A DNA stretch of 64,000 nucleotides, taken from assembly GCA_963971225.1 (NCBI GenBank), contig OZ020267.1, positions 33,061,298 through 33,125,297 on the forward strand, in the 5' to 3' direction. This document shows, one piece after another, positions 35,008 through 46,949 of this stretch. The notes under the pieces were generated by a model. That model searched no databases and was not told where the DNA came from. It saw only the letters and a list, made by a program, of their open reading frames with translations. The first letter of the stretch is position 1, and each line of letters opens with the position of its first letter. The stretch is from Melieria omissa. Lineage: Eukaryota; Arthropoda; Insecta; Diptera; Ulidiidae. Both the position numbers and the translations under genes were made by a program.

Positions 35008-36062
35008 CTCGCCAAACCCATCCAAAACCGATTTGGTTCTTTTCACAAGGAGGCACCAAATTTCTACTTTTGACCCGCCTTATCTTAACGGTACAAGTCT
35101 AACTATCAGCGCGCAGGCCAAGTACCTTGATCTACTGCTGGATAGGAAACTAAACTGGAAAGCGAACATACTGGAAAGGGTTCGCAAGGCCACTGTTGCA
35201 CTTTACTCTTGCAAAAGAGCAGTTGGTAAATAATGGGGTCTCCAACCATGCATCATGTACTGGCTGTACATCTCCGTGATCAGGCCCATACTTTTCTATG
35301 GAGCAGTACTGCCGGACTGCCCTGGATAAGGGGACTAACTAGAAACCTCTGGACTCAGTTCAAAGATCGGCGGCGCTCACTATAACTGGGGCAATGCGAT
35401 CGACACCATCCGAAGGACTGTACGCCCTGCTCCATTTTCTTCCTGTTGACCTCTTCGGTAAACAAGTGGCAACCCTCTCTGCAGTAAAACTAAATACCAT
35501 TAATAAATGCACTCGTACTGATTTTGGTCACTGCCGAGTTCTAGGTAGTTCACCTGACCTACGTGACAACATAGACTACTCGTTACCATCATATCTATTC
35601 GACTCTCAATTCTCAACCCTCATACCTCATAGACAGGAGTGGAAACAAGACATGGTTTCGAAAACTCGAGTATGTTTTTACACAGACGGCTACAAACTGG
35701 ATGGCAGAGTAGGCGGTGGCGTAATGTGTGAAAATCCAGCCATGGAAGAGTGTTTCCGTCCTTCAGATTGCCGAAGTTATCACAATGAAGAGGAGGAGGA
35801 ATCTATTAGTCATCTTTTCTGCAACTGTCCGACTCTTTCTAGACGAAGATGGAAAACCCCAGGCCCTCCTTTCTTCGACAACTTGAATGACCTCAGTTCA
35901 GCTAGTATCAAAAACTTGCTTGAGTTCATCCACAAATCGAAATGGCTTGAATAGGCTTCCCGACTTGGAGTAAGACAGACCTTTCAACTTGTCGTATCAC
36001 AACGGGCCCATTCCGTGGCTAAGTGTGTCTCACGGCAAGTCCCACTATAACCTAACCTAACC
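35008..36062 (+). mobile_element. 5'-truncated LINE with 12-bp target duplication
   Basis: The element begins inside the reverse transcriptase C-terminal part (YLDLLLDRKLNWKANI, then AMRSTPSEGLYALLHFLP) and continues into RNase H (VCFYTDGYKLDGRVGGGVM). After an internal deletion it reaches a zinc-knuckle end (SISHLFCNCPTLSRRRW). RT followed by RNase H is typical of I/R1-type LINEs. The 3' end reads CGTATCACAACGGGCC, AAGTGTGTCTCACGG and stops in AACCTAACCTAACC. TATCCTATTACT flanks it perfectly (34996-35007 and 36063-36074). One long frame, 35394-35954, survives, but it is not a complete enzyme. Confidence 0.85.
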
Positions 36063-36089
36063 TATCCTATTACTAACACTTAGAGGCAT

Positions 36090-36510
36090 TTTCATACAAA
36101 AACTCTTACCAGTAGAATGACTCATCTATGGGACAACGCTATACTAAATTTCAATGCTGTGCACCTTACAATTTCGAAGTTATTCCATTATTAAGATTTG
36201 GCTTGTATGGGTTGTGACATGCCTCCTCATACAAAACTAGCCCCATTCGCCCTTTTCGAAGAACATGACTACATAGTACGTTCGTAGTAAATTTAATTGA
36301 TGTGTCACTTATGGTTCCAAAGTTATCGTCTGAAAATTTTCAGAATTCAGAGTCAAATATGGCAGTGATTTTCTGACTTTTCCAATCGATTTTCCGGAGT
36401 TTTCTTTTCGCACGAACCTGAACTGACTCAATACGAATCCAACAAAAAAACTCTATGAAAATGCGCGTACACACATACATCCATCCACTTTCTTTTATAT
36501 ATATAGAAAG
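36090..36510 (+). mobile_element. Helitron-like dispersed repeat, fragment
   Basis: Blocks such as GAATGACTCATCTATGGGAC, AATTTCAATGCTGTGCACCT, TTCGTAGTAAATTTAATTGA and TCGTCTGAAAATTTTCAGA match, in reverse complement, 39700-39960. It ends with a CATCCACTTTCTTT block that recurs inverted at 39512 and 57107. Non-coding. Confidence 0.5.
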
Positions 36511-38595
36511 AAAGATAAGATAGATAACCTTATTTCCAACTGTGATTTCTTTGTTCTCGGTTCTTTGTTCTCCCAACCGTTCGCATCACCGTTACTTCGA
36601 ATACTCATAAAATCGAAATATATGTTTATGTTTTTCGAAGCGCTTTTTAAGAAGTAATTCAACCAGCCAAGTCAACAGTTACATACATTTGTTGGAATTT
36701 TATGACGATAGAGAGTCAGAACGAATCATCGATTCTTTTCTGTCAAAAGCTAAACCTGCCCGGGTGACAATGACCCATTGCGGTACGCTGTTCGAAAATT
36801 ACATAACTGTAACATTTTGCTGCTTGTTTTGCTGTGTCGCCGACTGGTAGCGTTCACCGAGTCCGGCAGTGTTCAACGTGCATCCAATATGCGTGTTGAG
36901 TGCAAACCAGTTTGACAGCCAGACCGACGAGACGCGACGCTTCTTTCTGCCTTTGTGACACATGGTTGCAGCATAAAAGTGCCTTTTGACCGGCACACGA
37001 GCTCGCATGGCATGAATAGCAATGTTAGAGGGGAGGCGCAGTGGCGGTAGCGGTGGACGTTGTTGCCATTGTTTACTGCGTGATATAACCGCTAGCGCTT
37101 TTCAACACGGCATACACACACACACATACACATACATACACTTATACTCGTATATTGACCACACGTCAACTGTCTGCGCTTAACTAGGCTAATGCTTTTC
37201 AGTTGTTATTACTGCGCTGGCTTTCAAAACTGTTTACGTCTACGCCGAGAAGTTAATGACTTTTGGCCGGCACGGCAGCAGCGTGCGAAATATTCTGTAG
37301 TTGTATTCGTTTAGCTAGAAAAGTTTTCACTTCGAGTCGAACTTCTGATTCGAATTGAAACACACACTGTCCGATTGCAATCCAATAGTTGGGCCAGTTT
37401 TGGCTAACTGCATTTTCGTCAGTCTAATGGCCACCAGTCATAGGCGCTTTCCACTCGACCATAAGGCGGCCTTCACACTAACAAGCAATAAATTGCTGTG
37501 TGTCCTGCGAGCACGTATGTGTATGCGCGTCATATATGCAATAAACATTTACAGTTAAGGCATTGGCGCACATAAAACGTCGAGTTTACTGCCCGACCAG
37601 ACACTGTAATGACGCATTAATGCAGCGGTTGAGCGACTGCGATGCGTTTGTTTAATTAAATATTGATGGAATATTAATAAATTGTTTGTAGTAATAAACG
37701 TGCCAAATGCTGCGATTGCTAGTTTTATATTACCGTCGTATAAATGTTATTACGATTTTCAATCCGATTCAAGTGTGTGTGTGTTTGTTTGTGTGCATTT
37801 GAATGGCTTAAATTGAGCCATTAATCACAAGTTGTCGTTATGGAGTTTGGCCAATGTGATTGAAAATATTAATTGATATTCGTATAGTTTAACTGACGAT
37901 TATCGATTATCTTGACAAAAAAAATAATAATTTAAACAAGTGGCATTATTTATTATTGTGTGCAAAAACCAAGCAATAAAAATCAAGAAATATTCAATAT
38001 GTATTAAAAATTACTAAATATGTGTTTTAAAATTATTTAAAATATTAAATTAATCAGAGAACAACAATATGAAAAACTATGAAACTCTATGAACTCTACG
38101 AAAAACTTGAAACCTTCTTGCCAACCCTCACGGCCCAATTGTAATTTAACCCATATAAGCCCAGCGATTTTTTTTTTGTCAATATTCGAATGAAACAGTT
38201 TTTTTTAAGGTGAAATGGGGTCGGATAATTAAAATTTGGGGTAAAAAAATTTTGGTTTTCGAGATATTTGGTGTTTAATATATCGAACACCTAACTATAA
38301 ATATATATTGTGGCTATAATATTGGTTTTATGGGAAAAGTGTAAATATATTTTCGAGAGTTTGATCAATTTTTAACAAAACTGCATAGTTACTTTTTTAA
38401 ATATTATTGTTTTTTAATGTTTTTCGGTGCTTTTGAAATTATATCAAAAAATACCTTTTGTTTGGGGAATTCATACAACTGGGAAGAGGTACGAGAAATG
38501 AATATATTTATCCCATATTATAAAAAATATCCCATGTTAACTTTTGTTATTCCTTATTACAAAGCAGACCATCATATTATGCAAAACTTTCGCGC
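36511..38595. other. No gene seen; partly unique DNA
   Basis: Positions 36760-37560 look unique and slightly GC-richer, with CA/ACAC strings at about 37110-37140. The remainder is AT-rich. A TTAACCCATATAAGCC at 38147 looks like one end of another TTAA-type element, but no partner end is visible. Confidence 0.4.
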
Positions 38596-38948
38596 TTAAC
38601 TCTTCAATTCCCAGTGTCACCTGTAGGTGACAGATGCTTAATATTTTTTTCCTACCACATAGGTTTTTATTTTTAAATCCCAACACTTGTATAGCAAAGT
38701 CAATTAGTAGTACTTGTTTATTTAATTTTCCTGGCAACACTAGCGAAACGTCATTTGTCAAATTTATTAATTTGTTTCACGCGTAGTTAAAGCAGTGCGA
38801 GTTTGTGTGGTTTCTTTAAATATAAAAATGAGAGTAGTTTAAAAATTGTGTATGTATTTTTTTGTCTTATCCAAACGTATCTAAGCTGTTTTATTTAAAA
38901 AGAAAATTTTCTTTTTCACTATTTTGGACATGGGAATTGAAGGGTTAA
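38596..38948. mobile_element. TTAA-flanked miniature element, 353 bp
   Basis: The left end TTAACTCTTCAATTCCCA and the right end TGGGAATTGAAGGGTTAA are inverted with one mismatch. TTAA at both ends indicates a piggyBac-type target. A small palindrome CACCTGTAGGTG sits just inside the left end. Non-coding. Confidence 0.75.
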
Positions 38949-39489
38949 AGTTTAAAAAAGAGTCCAAAAAAATTTATGGAAAATGCTAAAATGTACTGTT
39001 CGATTAATCGAAAATTGTAATGTTAGTAATGTCATCTTTTGTTTATCCATCAAAACTTATTTGTATCTCAAATAATGATTAAATTTCAATATTTTCCCAT
39101 TATTTTTCTGCACCGATCTACATTATTTACCTATTTCTCAACTTAGTCCTTCCTCTTCGCCGTCGACTTTCAACTTTTTCGCCGGACCTTCATCGTTTGT
39201 ATGGGAGACATGGCCAAGCCAGTGGCCCCAGTGGCTTTTGCGTACAACTTTTGAGCCAAATACCACTCGAAACCATATTTTGTAACAGCATTTTTTGTGT
39301 TTTGGAAGTTTGAACTCTCACTACGCCGATGTCCTTAAATCTCTCTTACAGCTTGTTGTTGGTTCGTTTTCGAAGGTTGTCGCCAATACGAACAGGGCCG
39401 AAGATTTTGGGCTCTACTGTCCACTTTAACACCCCATGAGCCACCATGTCGTTGTCAATGCTTCTGCGGCAGACAGGAGCACGGGCTCT

Positions 39490-40215
39490 TAAATTAACTT
39501 AAGAAAGAAAGAAGAAAGTGGATGTGTGTGTGTAAGCGCATCACACTCAAACGGACCGGCCGATTCCCATGGGGGTTTTTCTGTTGGATTCATCTTGAGT
39601 CAGTTCAGGTTCTATAGGAAAACTTGGAAAATCCCTGCCATGTTTGACCGCGAATCACTTGAAAACGGCTGTTTTTTTTCGTTGCATTCGTAGTTGTCTG
39701 AAAAAGGTTTATTTTCACCAGCCCAAATTTTCAGACGATAACTTACACATCAATTAAATTCACTACGAACTTAATATTAAGTCATGTCCTTCGACAAAGG
39801 GAATGGAGCGAGTACTGGACGAGGGGCGTGGCACAACTCATACAAGCAAAATCTTTGTAATGGAATATCTATGAAATTGTAAGGTGCACATCATTGACAT
39901 TTAGTAATGCGTTGTCCCATAAATGAGTCATTCTACTGATAAGATTTGATGGGCGTTGGACAAGGGGCGTGACACACTTTTTGTGACCCAATTATTCCGC
40001 TGAACTACTCATAAGTCGCACAGCAATGAAACTTAGTACAAACCTACAATTTATTCATATATTTCGACAGAGGGAATGATGCGGGTGGTGAACAAGGGGG
40101 CGTGGCGTTAGTAAAAAAATATAAATTGGTTCTTGAAATTGGCATAGTTCAAGCGCAGTTTATTTCTTTACTAAAACTTAATAGCAACATTGCTGATTTG
40201 TGGGCCTCAATTGCT
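39490..40215 (-). mobile_element. Helitron-like dispersed repeat, interrupted
   Basis: Contains GAAAGTGGATGTGTGTG, CGCATCACACTCAAACGGAC, GGGGCGTGGCACAACTCATA and ATTGCTGATTTGTGGGCCTC, the last matching 57212-57231. It breaks off exactly at a TTAA, where a TTAA-type element begins; the uninterrupted copy at 57240 reads GTTAATCAG at the same point. Confidence 0.5.
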
Positions 40216-40330
40216 TTAACCCTTTCGCTACAGGTTTTTACTGGGGAATGTTAAAATTCAAGCCTTTTGAAAAAGTTCTGAGGTTTCTTTTTGTTTTTTG
40301 TTTTTGTTTTCCTTTTCCTACAATGTTTTT
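40216..40330 (-). mobile_element. Truncated TTAA-type element
   Basis: The start TTAACCCTTTCGCTACAGG followed by ACTGGGGAATGTTAAAATT is the reverse complement of the right end of the element at 1756-2283. Only about 45 bp can be aligned by eye and the other end is not visible. Confidence 0.5.
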
Positions 40331-40898
40331 AATTAAAAAAATTCACTCTTTTTGAATGGCAACGTTTGTTTGAAAGACAAACCGGCAAGCGCCAATTATT
40401 TTACCACCGAGAGTTATCTGATGGCCTTCGTAGCGAAAATAATTCAACCTGCATATCAGAGCATGAAATAGCGACCACAAACTATCAACAGCGCACAGCT
40501 GCGGCGCAAATGACGGATGGCACACGGTGGCTGCCGCATTCAAATGTCTTTGGCAGTGTTAGCGACACTTTAATGCGGCACATTAATTTTGCGCGACGGC
40601 AAAGGTGCACGCAGCCCAACACTTTACGCGCTGTAATTTAGTTGGAAATTAAGTGCGATTTATTTGCAGAGTGGCGCCACTTCGTTTTATGACATAACAT
40701 TCAGCTGTTCCATTATGAGGAATGCGCACGAGCTGCAGCTGAAAGATGCACGCGGAAAACGTGAACTAATTAAATTTTAATACTTTGTATTACTTTTCGT
40801 TGCCTTTGTTTAATGTTTTGTTTATAAAGTCCTTTTGGAACTGGGTTTTTGTGTGCTATGAAAAGTTGTTTTTGTATGTGCGCATCTTTGCTTCTTTG
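40331..40898. other. No gene seen
   Basis: A GC-richer piece at 40360-40640 with an open frame of 91 codons on + and 66 on - has no recognisable domain or splice context. Probably non-coding. Confidence 0.35.
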
Positions 40899-40906
40899 CT
40901 CGTGTG

Positions 40907-41062
40907 CAGTGGCGGATCCAGGGGGGTGTGTTGGGGGTCGAACCCCCCCCCCGAAATATTTGGATCAACTATAAAACTACATACAAATTAAAAAGAATTT
41001 TATAAATATTAAAGAATTACTTTTTAAAACCGCCCCGAAATGTTTTTCTGGATCCGCGCCTG
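40907..41062. mobile_element. hAT-type miniature element, 156 bp, perfect 8-bp duplication
   Basis: The ends are CAGTGGCGGATCCAGG and CTGGATCCGCGCCTG. CTCGTGTG flanks it on both sides (40899-40906 and 41063-41070). Interior G/C runs and GAAATATTTGGATCAACTAT match the copies at 11891 and 23685. Confidence 0.85.
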
Positions 41063-41070
41063 CTCGTGTG

Positions 41071-42044
41071 CTAATATTAGGTCTGTTTGGGAAGATTTCC
41101 AGTAAAAATTATGCAGTAAAAAAATCAGGAGAGTAAGCCAGCTTACGCAACCTGAAATCAAACTGTCCACGAAAGTAAACAAACAGCAATTTGTAAGAAT
41201 TTGCAAGTTTTAACTCTTGGTTACACCACTGGAACTTGGCTCACTCACAAACCACAGTAAAGAGGGTGTAAACAGGAGGGTTAAAGAACGAAACAGCTGA
41301 TCTAAAAGTTTCATTTGCGGTTTGAAGCGGTAGGGAAAATTCAGTTCAAATAGAAATTGAATGCAAAAGGCAAATGGTTCGTTGGGCTCAATCTACGATT
41401 CTTCCCTTTCAGCTGCAGCAAGTAAAGCTGAGCAAGAGGGTTGTTGGTCAGCAGACTCGCGAATGCACAATTTCTTTGCCGGTTGCATTTTCCTTCCAAT
41501 GTTTACAAAATTTATTTTTCTTTGCAGTCGATCATATGGCAGCCACTCAAGTGTTTTTCTTGTTCTTCTTCTTACTGGTCAAAAGTAACTGGACAAAATT
41601 TCTCCATTAAAAACTTGCAAGTTCTCACGAAATGAACTGTCACTTTACGAAGTGACTGGAGATTTGGCGTACACAAACAGGATCCAGTAAAAATTTGTAC
41701 AAATCTGTACAAATTCGTACAAATTATTCGTTCCCAAACAGACCTATTGTTGTTGCTATTCGAAATACCGTGCCACAGCATTTTTAACATCGGAAAAAAT
41801 ACATATGGACGTGAAACTAGAGACCAAACATAGTAATACTGCGTACTCAGTTTTTCATTTCTACATTCTTTGTCCTTTTAAAAGGACTTAAAAATTCTGA
41901 AGGAATAAAAAATAAAAAAAATACTTAACCTCGTTAGAATATGGCGATATGTACATCAAATTAAAGAGGAAAGGCTCAACAATTTAAATACAATTTTTTT
42001 ATCTATTTGTATAAAAAGGATATGATTTGATTTTTTCTTCATAC
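41071..42044. other. No gene seen
   Basis: An interval with short overlapping frames only. Repeated TACAAATCTGTACAAATTCG at about 41697-41716 is a short local repeat. Confidence 0.4.
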
Positions 42045-42545
42045 AAACCCAAAAGTTCACAACATAACTACTTTATTTGTATGGGAGGCGACCTCTGGTG
42101 GTGAATTTTTGAACGTTTATTAATTTCGTATTTTTTGCACTCAGGAACGATTACGATTGTTGAATAAATCATTCGGATCGGTTCAGCAGTTTCCAAGATA
42201 CGATGTTTCCTCGCTGTCTTTACTACATTTACAAGTGGGCAGCCAGTTCCATTGAAAATTACTAGTTTTGTATGGCAGCCACCTTAAGAGTTGGATATAG
42301 CGGTTAGGTGTGTATAGAAAAAACCTTCGGAAGGGAAAATAAATGAGGGTCAGTCTTACATATGGTATGTCTGGGACCAACCTGAGAGCAGCGGGAGCCC
42401 ACTTTCTAAAAACGATGATTTTGTATGGGGGCCTCATTAAGGGTTGGAGATAGGGGGTAGGTATGTTCGAAAGAAATATTTAGAAGGAAAAATTAGTGGT
42501 GGTCAGTCTAAGATTTTAACCCTCTAAGAGCAGCTTGTGAGCAGC
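42045..42545 (+). repeat. Dispersed repeat, copy 2 of the 20.6-kb family
   Basis: Aligns by eye with 20620-21250 in the same orientation, through TGGTGGTGAATTT, GAATAAATCATTC, TACATTTACAAGTGGG, GTATGGCAGCC and GGTCAGTCTAAGATTTTAAC. The inverted right arm of copy 1 is missing here. Confidence 0.65.
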
Positions 42546-42794
42546 TGTGGAGTAATTTATGGAGATTTTATATTCAATCACTTTTGAAATTAGCGCATTT
42601 TTATTGCGGCTAGTGCTGTTTATTATCTGTAGTACAAGTATTTATATTTTTGCTTCAACTTGCAAATAACTAAATAAATAAATGTATAAACTGAGATCAT
42701 TTTCATTGTTGATATGAAGTTTGTTCAGATCCAGTTGTATGGGAGATGGTCGAAGTTTTGATCTGATTTCCTTGAAATTTTTCCTTGAAATAAG

Positions 42795-42959
42795 TCCCTC
42801 CCTTTAGCCCATCCGTTTGAAATGTGTGTTGTATCACATGTTGGAAAAAACAGTGTTGCATACACATTTCAAACGGGTGGAATTTGTAGTATCACAACGG
42901 GCCAATAGGCCTAAGTGTGTCTCACACAGAGCGGCCACTGCAACCAACCAACCAACCAA
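42795..42959 (+). mobile_element. SINE 3' half with hairpin and AACC tail
   Basis: Contains CCGTTTGAAATGTGTGTTG and its inverse CACATTTCAAACGGG around a short loop, then GTATCACAACGGGCC, CTAAGTGTGTCTCACA, and ends in AACCAACCAACCAACC. It corresponds to the 3' half of the SINE at 31145 with a variant tail repeat. The tRNA head is missing. Confidence 0.7.
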
Positions 42960-45900
42960 GTTATTTGCTCATACAATTGCATGCCAAATTTCTTTTCCAT
43001 ACAACCACTCCTTCTATTTTTGTTACTCCGCTATATGAACTCGCCACACTGTGCGCCGCACTGATGTGTATATATATGTACATACATATCTATCATTTAT
43101 ATAACATAACATTTATATCTATCAATTATAATAAATGTAAGTGCGATGGAGTGCAACAGGACAACAGTGGAGACGGTGCAACATGCAAGGCATCTTTTCG
43201 TTCGTTCGTCGTTCGTTACATATTACTCGCTGCTGTTGCTCCTGTATATTTCTTCTTCTACTTCGTCTTCCTCTCTATGTAGCTTACAACACTTTTGCCT
43301 GCTCGCTGCCTAACTCAACTTTAAAGGTTCAACTGCATTCATTTTCATTCATTTTTCAACTGCCATAATTTGTATACCTTCTTCACCCTTTCCCTTCGTT
43401 GCGCGTCCCATGAAGCACCGCCGCGTCACGCAATCTATCAAAGAAAGAAAGTACAAACACTCAGTCAGCGATACTCATGAGCGTCGTATGCACGTAAAGT
43501 ACACACAACTTCATCTACAACAACAATAAAAAAAAAACTCAAAAACCTAAAAGATATGCTTACAGTGGAATTTCTTGCGTGCACTATTGGCTTTGGCTGC
43601 TTGTTGGCTTTGGCCGATTGAAGCCTGCGCTCGAATTTAAGTGGCAACAATTTCACTTTGGCATTCGTACGTGGACTGTGTTGCAAATATTGACATTAAA
43701 TTTAATTTCATGTCATTGTACATTACTTGCTCTTAATTTGTTATTGTGCAACAAATCCGCCGGCACGGCCGGCCACCAAGCGACATATCGTGCTTCTGGC
43801 CGAATTTACATAAGCACTCGGCGTTCATGTCACCGGCAGCGCTCTCGGAACGCGGAGCTCCATTGTCAGGGTATATATGCCATGGCCGACGACACGCCAA
43901 TGTGGCATGACGCCGGTCTGGCCGCGTGTGATCTGCTTTCAAAGCATTTTACGCAACAATCACAATGTGATACAGTTACACTGCGGCTGCGAAAATGAAA
44001 TAATCAGCGGCGTGAAGCAGTTTTTGCGCGAGGAATTGAGGAATTTCTTTAACACTTTGTATAGTATCTGCGTGTAGAAGAAATTTCAAATGTATCGCGA
44101 CAGTTGTATAATCCAACGACTTGTCTTATAAAATTACATACTCAAGGATAAAGTGAATCATATGTTCTTCGTTGTTAGCGTCGATGCCAACGATCGGCAT
44201 TTAGCCAGTCCTACTGTTATGAGAAACCCCAATATGGCTTTCGTATTGAAATGTGTGGGCAGTGCAATGTTTCCTTGTCCAAAAAATAACATAATGTATT
44301 CAGAATCCTTCTTCCACCCATTGCAATGCATTGTGTCAAATTTGAGTCTATACAAGAAAAACATACAAACAGACAAATAAAAAAACAGCCAAACAAACAA
44401 ATACACAAACATACATTCATTTATTTTTAAAAGACTGGAAAAGTAATTGAAGAAGTAATTTGAATGAGCGTTGTGCCTATTAAGGCCCCTTGATTGTGAC
44501 TATAAAACCTTTTTCTACATTAGTACTAATAAAAATTTTCCTATTAAGACGTTGTGGCTCTACTGAAATGAAGTACTGAAAGTATTGAAACTTTTTAAAA
44601 AGTTGCTGGCGGATTCACAAACTTTTGGCACACAACTTTTGAGTTCCATACCATCTGAAATCATAGTTGTTATCCACAATTTTTTATAAAAGACAGGCAC
44701 CTAAGACCCGCTTGCGTGCTCCACTGCTTGGCATTATAACACACTGTGGGTTTTTATCTTCATTTACTTTTCATAAAACATTTTTGCATCGTCTTATTTG
44801 TTTGATTTTAGTTCTTATTTTGTCCCTTTAGCTGTGGACTCGAGAAAACTCAACAACAAAACTTTTTTTAATGAAAATGCGAAACTATTTTTTTTTAATT
44901 TGTATATAATTTCATAAAGACGATTGCAAATTTTTAACCGAAATATCATTTAAGATTCCTTAGTGTGTAGAAGTTTGCTTCTAAAACGAGCACCAATTGC
45001 CCGAAGAAGGAATTAGTTTATATATTTTATAAAACATTTTACTGTCACTAAGCGCACAGCATACGAAGTTCGACAGCATTTGGAGGCAATAAATCACCTA
45101 GAATTTATCCAAAAATTTGGTCTTTCGTGATTAAAAACTTTGAGCAAAAAATGAATAAATAAACGCGAAATAGCCAACAATGTACTCGCACTTGTCACGG
45201 TGTCAACTGCACTCAGCCAAGAGTCCACAATTCGCTGCCTGCAATTTCATCAAATCTCAGCGCTACAGGCGCAACTGTGAATAGAATTCCACTCGTATTC
45301 GCACACAGCGCCAGCAATAAGAAAACTTTTTACATTAACATTTGAGTAAATTTCAAGCGACCAAGTTTCTGGTGTAACGCGCTGACAGCGTTTTGTGCAT
45401 TTTCAACAACAGCATTTTTAATTTTCGCATTTCGTTTTCGTCCTCTTTGTCAGCGATTTGCTGTCCGTTGTGCATGTGCGACTTTTTTCACGCCACTTGG
45501 CGTCCACCACTGCCGAGCGGCCGAAGTGGGAGTCGTTGTCGTACCTGTTGTTGTCTGCCGGCCGTTGTCGACGCAATTTGTCACGCTGCATAATTTCGTG
45601 TTAATTGGCTGACAACTTCGGCTCGGCGTTGTTCTTCGCGGGTGATTAAATTTCAAGCGTAAAGTACACGAGTCGTCTTGTCTGCCTGCACAAGGATTTG
45701 TGGTTTGCATGTATGCTGAGAGGATTTAAGTAGAGTAGAGGTGTGAATAGAGGTTTGATCAGTGAAATAAAACAACGATTGGGAACGCAGGTAACCGGCA
45801 TTAAATCCGATTGTGGACTCCTTATGTCGCATGTCGTGTATGTGTGGTGTCACATAGACCATATAAAAAATGCACAGATACAAACGTTTGTTTGAGACCG

Positions 45901-46310
45901 AATGCACTCGTTACTATTTGACGTGTTTTCGTTCGTTGTTAAAGTTGTGTGTAGTTGTGCTACAAATAAGTTTTGAAGCTCTTACAAATGATAACATAGT
46001 CTTGGATAGTCGTCAAAGAAAGTTGGGAGGCGCTCCAATGGGATGTGCCACATCACACGCCGCATTCTCCAGTACATTTTTTTTTTTTGTTTTGTGTGTT
46101 TTCTTTGAGGATGGGCAGGAAGGCTACAAGCCTTCCTTATTACTCAGTCCATTTTATGTCCAGTCCAGCACCTATGATCTTGATGGATTCAAGGCAAGAG
46201 TCCATAAATTCTTCACCCAACTTCCTCTCTCCCAATCTATATATCCTTCCTGAACCAGCACAATGCCTCGCATTTATAGGGGTCATCCCCTGCGCGTTGG
46301 CTCGTTTAAA
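42960..46310. other. No gene seen; mixed DNA upstream of the host gene
   Basis: Positions 43740-43990 (CCGGCACGGCCGGCC) and 45380-45640 are GC-richer and look unique; these could be regulatory or 5' non-coding exon sequence for the gene at 48.8 kb. Open frames of up to 139 codons overlap on both strands without domains. A degenerate hAT-type relative lies near 44605. Confidence 0.35.
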
Positions 46311-46317
46311 AAAAAAA

Positions 46318-46555
46318 TTTCATTCGTTTTGAAATGTGTATGCAACACTGTTTTTTTCAACATATGTTACAGGCGATGAAGAAAGGGTGACGGGGGGGCG
46401 AGGGGACCTTAAGCTTAATGCCGAATCCGAACGGCGATCGGCAGTTTTTTTCTTTTACACTTGGAAGTTTTGCCATTGCCTGCCAAGAGCGCACTCGGTC
46501 TAGAGAGAAGCCAGCGCGTTACCCGTTGCACTATCAAAGCCGCGCTTCCAGTCCA
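46318..46555 (-). mobile_element. SINE copy, minus strand, 3'-truncated
   Basis: On the minus strand it shows the head GTAACGCGCTGGCTTCTCT, then AGTGCGCTCTTGGCAGGCAA, GATCGCCGTTCGGATTCGGC and CAACACTGTTTTTGC-like hairpin parts. The segment with the B box is deleted between the anticodon region and GCGCTCTTGG, and the AACCT tail is missing. Confidence 0.7.
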
Positions 46556-46949
46556 TTACTCCTTTCTATTAAGACCTGTTGCGATGAATGACTCGGGGCC
46601 TGGCCGAGCAGTACTTTACTGCTTACGATGACGCCAAGAGTTGGGTCGATGCTTCAGTCAATTCAAAATAACGGACAATTTTCTCATAGCGGAATCCGCA
46701 TGCTGCGGATTGCTGCGTTATTTCTCTGAATAACGCTCGAAAGTTTCAAAAGATGTGAGGCTTCTCCAATAGATCATGTAAGATTCTTAATTGTTTGAGC
46801 GATATCACTAATCAAAATGGTCACCGAAGGATCATGTTGCCAAGGTACATGTGCCTGCGCAGCCCGAAAGCTGGGCACTCACATTAGCTTCAATTCTAGA
46901 GAGGTGCTCGTTGAAAGGGACAAACCCGGTGATGAGCCCTATAGTAGTT

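Noticed and set aside
35394..35954. 186-codon open frame as a host gene
   Set aside because: It reads as LINE reverse transcriptase end, RNase H start and zinc-knuckle, within an insertion that has its own target duplication and tail.
43579..43998. 139-codon + frame in a GC-richer patch
   Set aside because: No domain, no splice partners, and opposing frames of similar length; GC bias explains the lack of stops.
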